Assembly: GCA_021795795.1 (NCBI GenBank)
Contig: JAJYPA010000350.1
Location: forward strand, 1 to 8,341
DNA: 8,341 nucleotides
Direction of reading: 5' to 3'
From: Pseudomonadota bacterium
GTDB taxonomy: Bacteria; Pseudomonadota; Gammaproteobacteria; Halothiobacillales; Halothiobacillaceae
Shown: positions 8,061-8,341 of the stretch, in pieces
Position numbering within the stretch: position 1 is the first letter of the stretch
Layout: each line of letters starts with the position of its first letter
Position numbers and translations under genes: made by a program
The notes under the pieces: model-generated
Database searches by the model: none
What the model saw: only the letters and a program-made list of their open reading frames with translations
Told to the model about the DNA's origin: nothing

Positions 8061-8108
8061 ACGAGGCATCACCGAGCGCCAGCAATATCCAATATCGCTA
8101 ACGGCAAA

Positions 8109-8161
8109 CCTGCGCCAAGCGAAGCGCGAAGCAGGATGGGGTCTCGGGGCGTAGCCCTGAG
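8109..8161. repeat. Two short hairpins beside the putative oriT
   Basis: CCTGC (8109-8113) can pair with GCAGG (8131-8135) around a loop containing repeated GCGAAGC units. CTCGGGGC (8143-8150) pairs with GCCCTGAG (8154-8161) across a 3-nt loop, with one G-T pair. There is no T-run, so these are unlikely to be terminators. Their position just before the large inverted repeat suggests they are part of the transfer-origin region, as hairpins often flank such sites. Confidence 0.5.
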
Positions 8162-8224
8162 CAGGTGGGCTGTAGGAACTGGTCCGCGTTAGCGGGCCGG
8201 GTCCTACCTGCCCCTACCCTGCCC
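8162..8224 (+). other. Putative IncP-like (MOBP) origin of transfer with nic-like site
   Basis: Arms 8172-8187 and 8192-8207 form an imperfect inverted repeat (GTAGGAACTGGTCCGC / GCGGGCCGGGTCCTAC, loop GTTA) with one mismatch and two G-T pairs. Eight bases further on is TACCCTG (8215-8221) followed by CCC. In RK2 oriT, as I recall it, the TraJ-bound inverted repeat also has AGGAAC, a CCGC/GCGGG core and CCTAC, and is followed by TATCCTG with the nick after the G and then CCC. The match covers order, polarity and spacing, so the nick is predicted after 8221 on this strand. CAGG (8162-8165) and GGGC (8167-8170) can also pair with CCTG (8218-8221) and GCCC (8210-8213), extending the stem. The relaxase would be of the TraI/MOBP type and must be encoded outside the window. 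Confidence 0.65.
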
Positions 8225-8231
8225 AACAATT

Positions 8232-8242
8232 CCGCGAAGCGG
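8232..8242. repeat. Short perfect hairpin CCGC-GAA-GCGG
   Basis: An 11-nt perfect dyad ten bases after the predicted nick. It shares the CGAAGC core with the repeats at 8119-8132. It could be a protein-binding site in the transfer-origin region, or chance in G+C-rich DNA. Confidence 0.3.
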
Positions 8243-8315
8243 CGCCCACGATTTGCCCACCATACGTCCCCACCGTCCCATCATCGTGGCAATAGTGTAA
8301 TGACCAGACCATATC

Positions 8316-8324
8316 TGTGGATAA
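8316..8324 (-). promoter_or_regulatory. DnaA-box-like site
   Basis: TGTGGATAA on the + strand is the exact complement of the consensus DnaA box TTATCCACA. It stands alone, immediately before the ribosome site of the gene at the right edge. A single 9-mer may be chance; a replication role would need further boxes or iterons, which are not visible within the window. Confidence 0.3.
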
Positions 8325-8325
8325 C

Positions 8326-8341
8326 GGGAGACTTCCATGGG
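8326..8341 (+). CDS. Ribosome binding site and start of a gene running off the right edge
   Basis: GGGAG (8326-8330) stands 6 nt before ATG (8337-8339), a strong start signal, but only five coding bases are visible. If the transfer-origin call is right, this gene lies where RK2 has traK, on the nick side of oriT and reading away from it, so a relaxosome or mobilisation protein would be the natural guess. The product cannot be determined from this window. Confidence 0.5.

Noticed and set aside
7919..8101. 60-codon + strand frame across the operon leader, with TGACCCC-type sequence reminiscent of insertion-sequence ends
   Set aside because: No ribosome site and no recognisable family; no paired inverted ends or target duplication could be found, so no mobile element is called.
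8172..8207. Strong stem-loop as a transcription terminator
   Set aside because: No T-run follows on either strand; the sequence after it matches a nic-like site instead.
1..8341. tRNA, rRNA, CRISPR array
   Set aside because: No cloverleaf, rRNA-like sequence or regularly spaced direct repeats were seen on reading either strand.

Overview
The window looks like the accessory region of a proteobacterial mobile element (conjugative or mobilisable plasmid, or an integrative element). This rests on an IncP-like transfer-origin structure near the right end, on defence-type genes packed in short operons, and on patchwork base composition: the left genes and especially the middle of the methyltransferase gene are A+T-rich, while the right operon is clearly G+C-rich. 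I cannot name a species.

Left part (2-3237, + strand). The window opens inside a large gene for a type ISP restriction-modification enzyme. The visible 847 residues hold the end of the helicase/coupler part, a complete N6-adenine methyltransferase core (DPFTGTGTF and NPPY motifs) and the C-terminal target-recognition domain. The stop codon overlaps the start of a second gene (ATGA), which encodes a 231-residue protein of unknown function with an N-terminal membrane segment.

Middle and right (3397-7874, - strand). A tight operon converges on the first. In transcription order it encodes: a 561-residue protein with a C-terminal phospholipase-D-like domain, which I tentatively place in the VPA1262-like family; a 225-residue single-domain PLD-like protein; a 668-residue largely helical protein I do not recognise; and a possible 50-residue small protein. 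Spacing is 3 nt, then an 8-nt overlap, then a 41-nt overlap. Both PLD-like proteins carry an HKD signature with arginine in place of lysine (HDRFxVID). The gene order and the matching half-sites suggest a multi-protein, nuclease-like system. It is the best candidate here for an undescribed defence system.

Right end (7875-8341). This non-coding stretch holds the operon leader (a 12-bp palindrome, a 9-bp direct repeat, a weak promoter candidate), a cluster of hairpins, and a structure that closely resembles the RK2/IncP origin of transfer: an imperfect inverted repeat followed by TACCCTG^CCC. After that come a DnaA-box-like site and a strong ribosome binding site in front of an ATG whose gene runs off the window. 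The likely picture is a transfer region whose flank carries a defence operon next to a restriction-modification locus.
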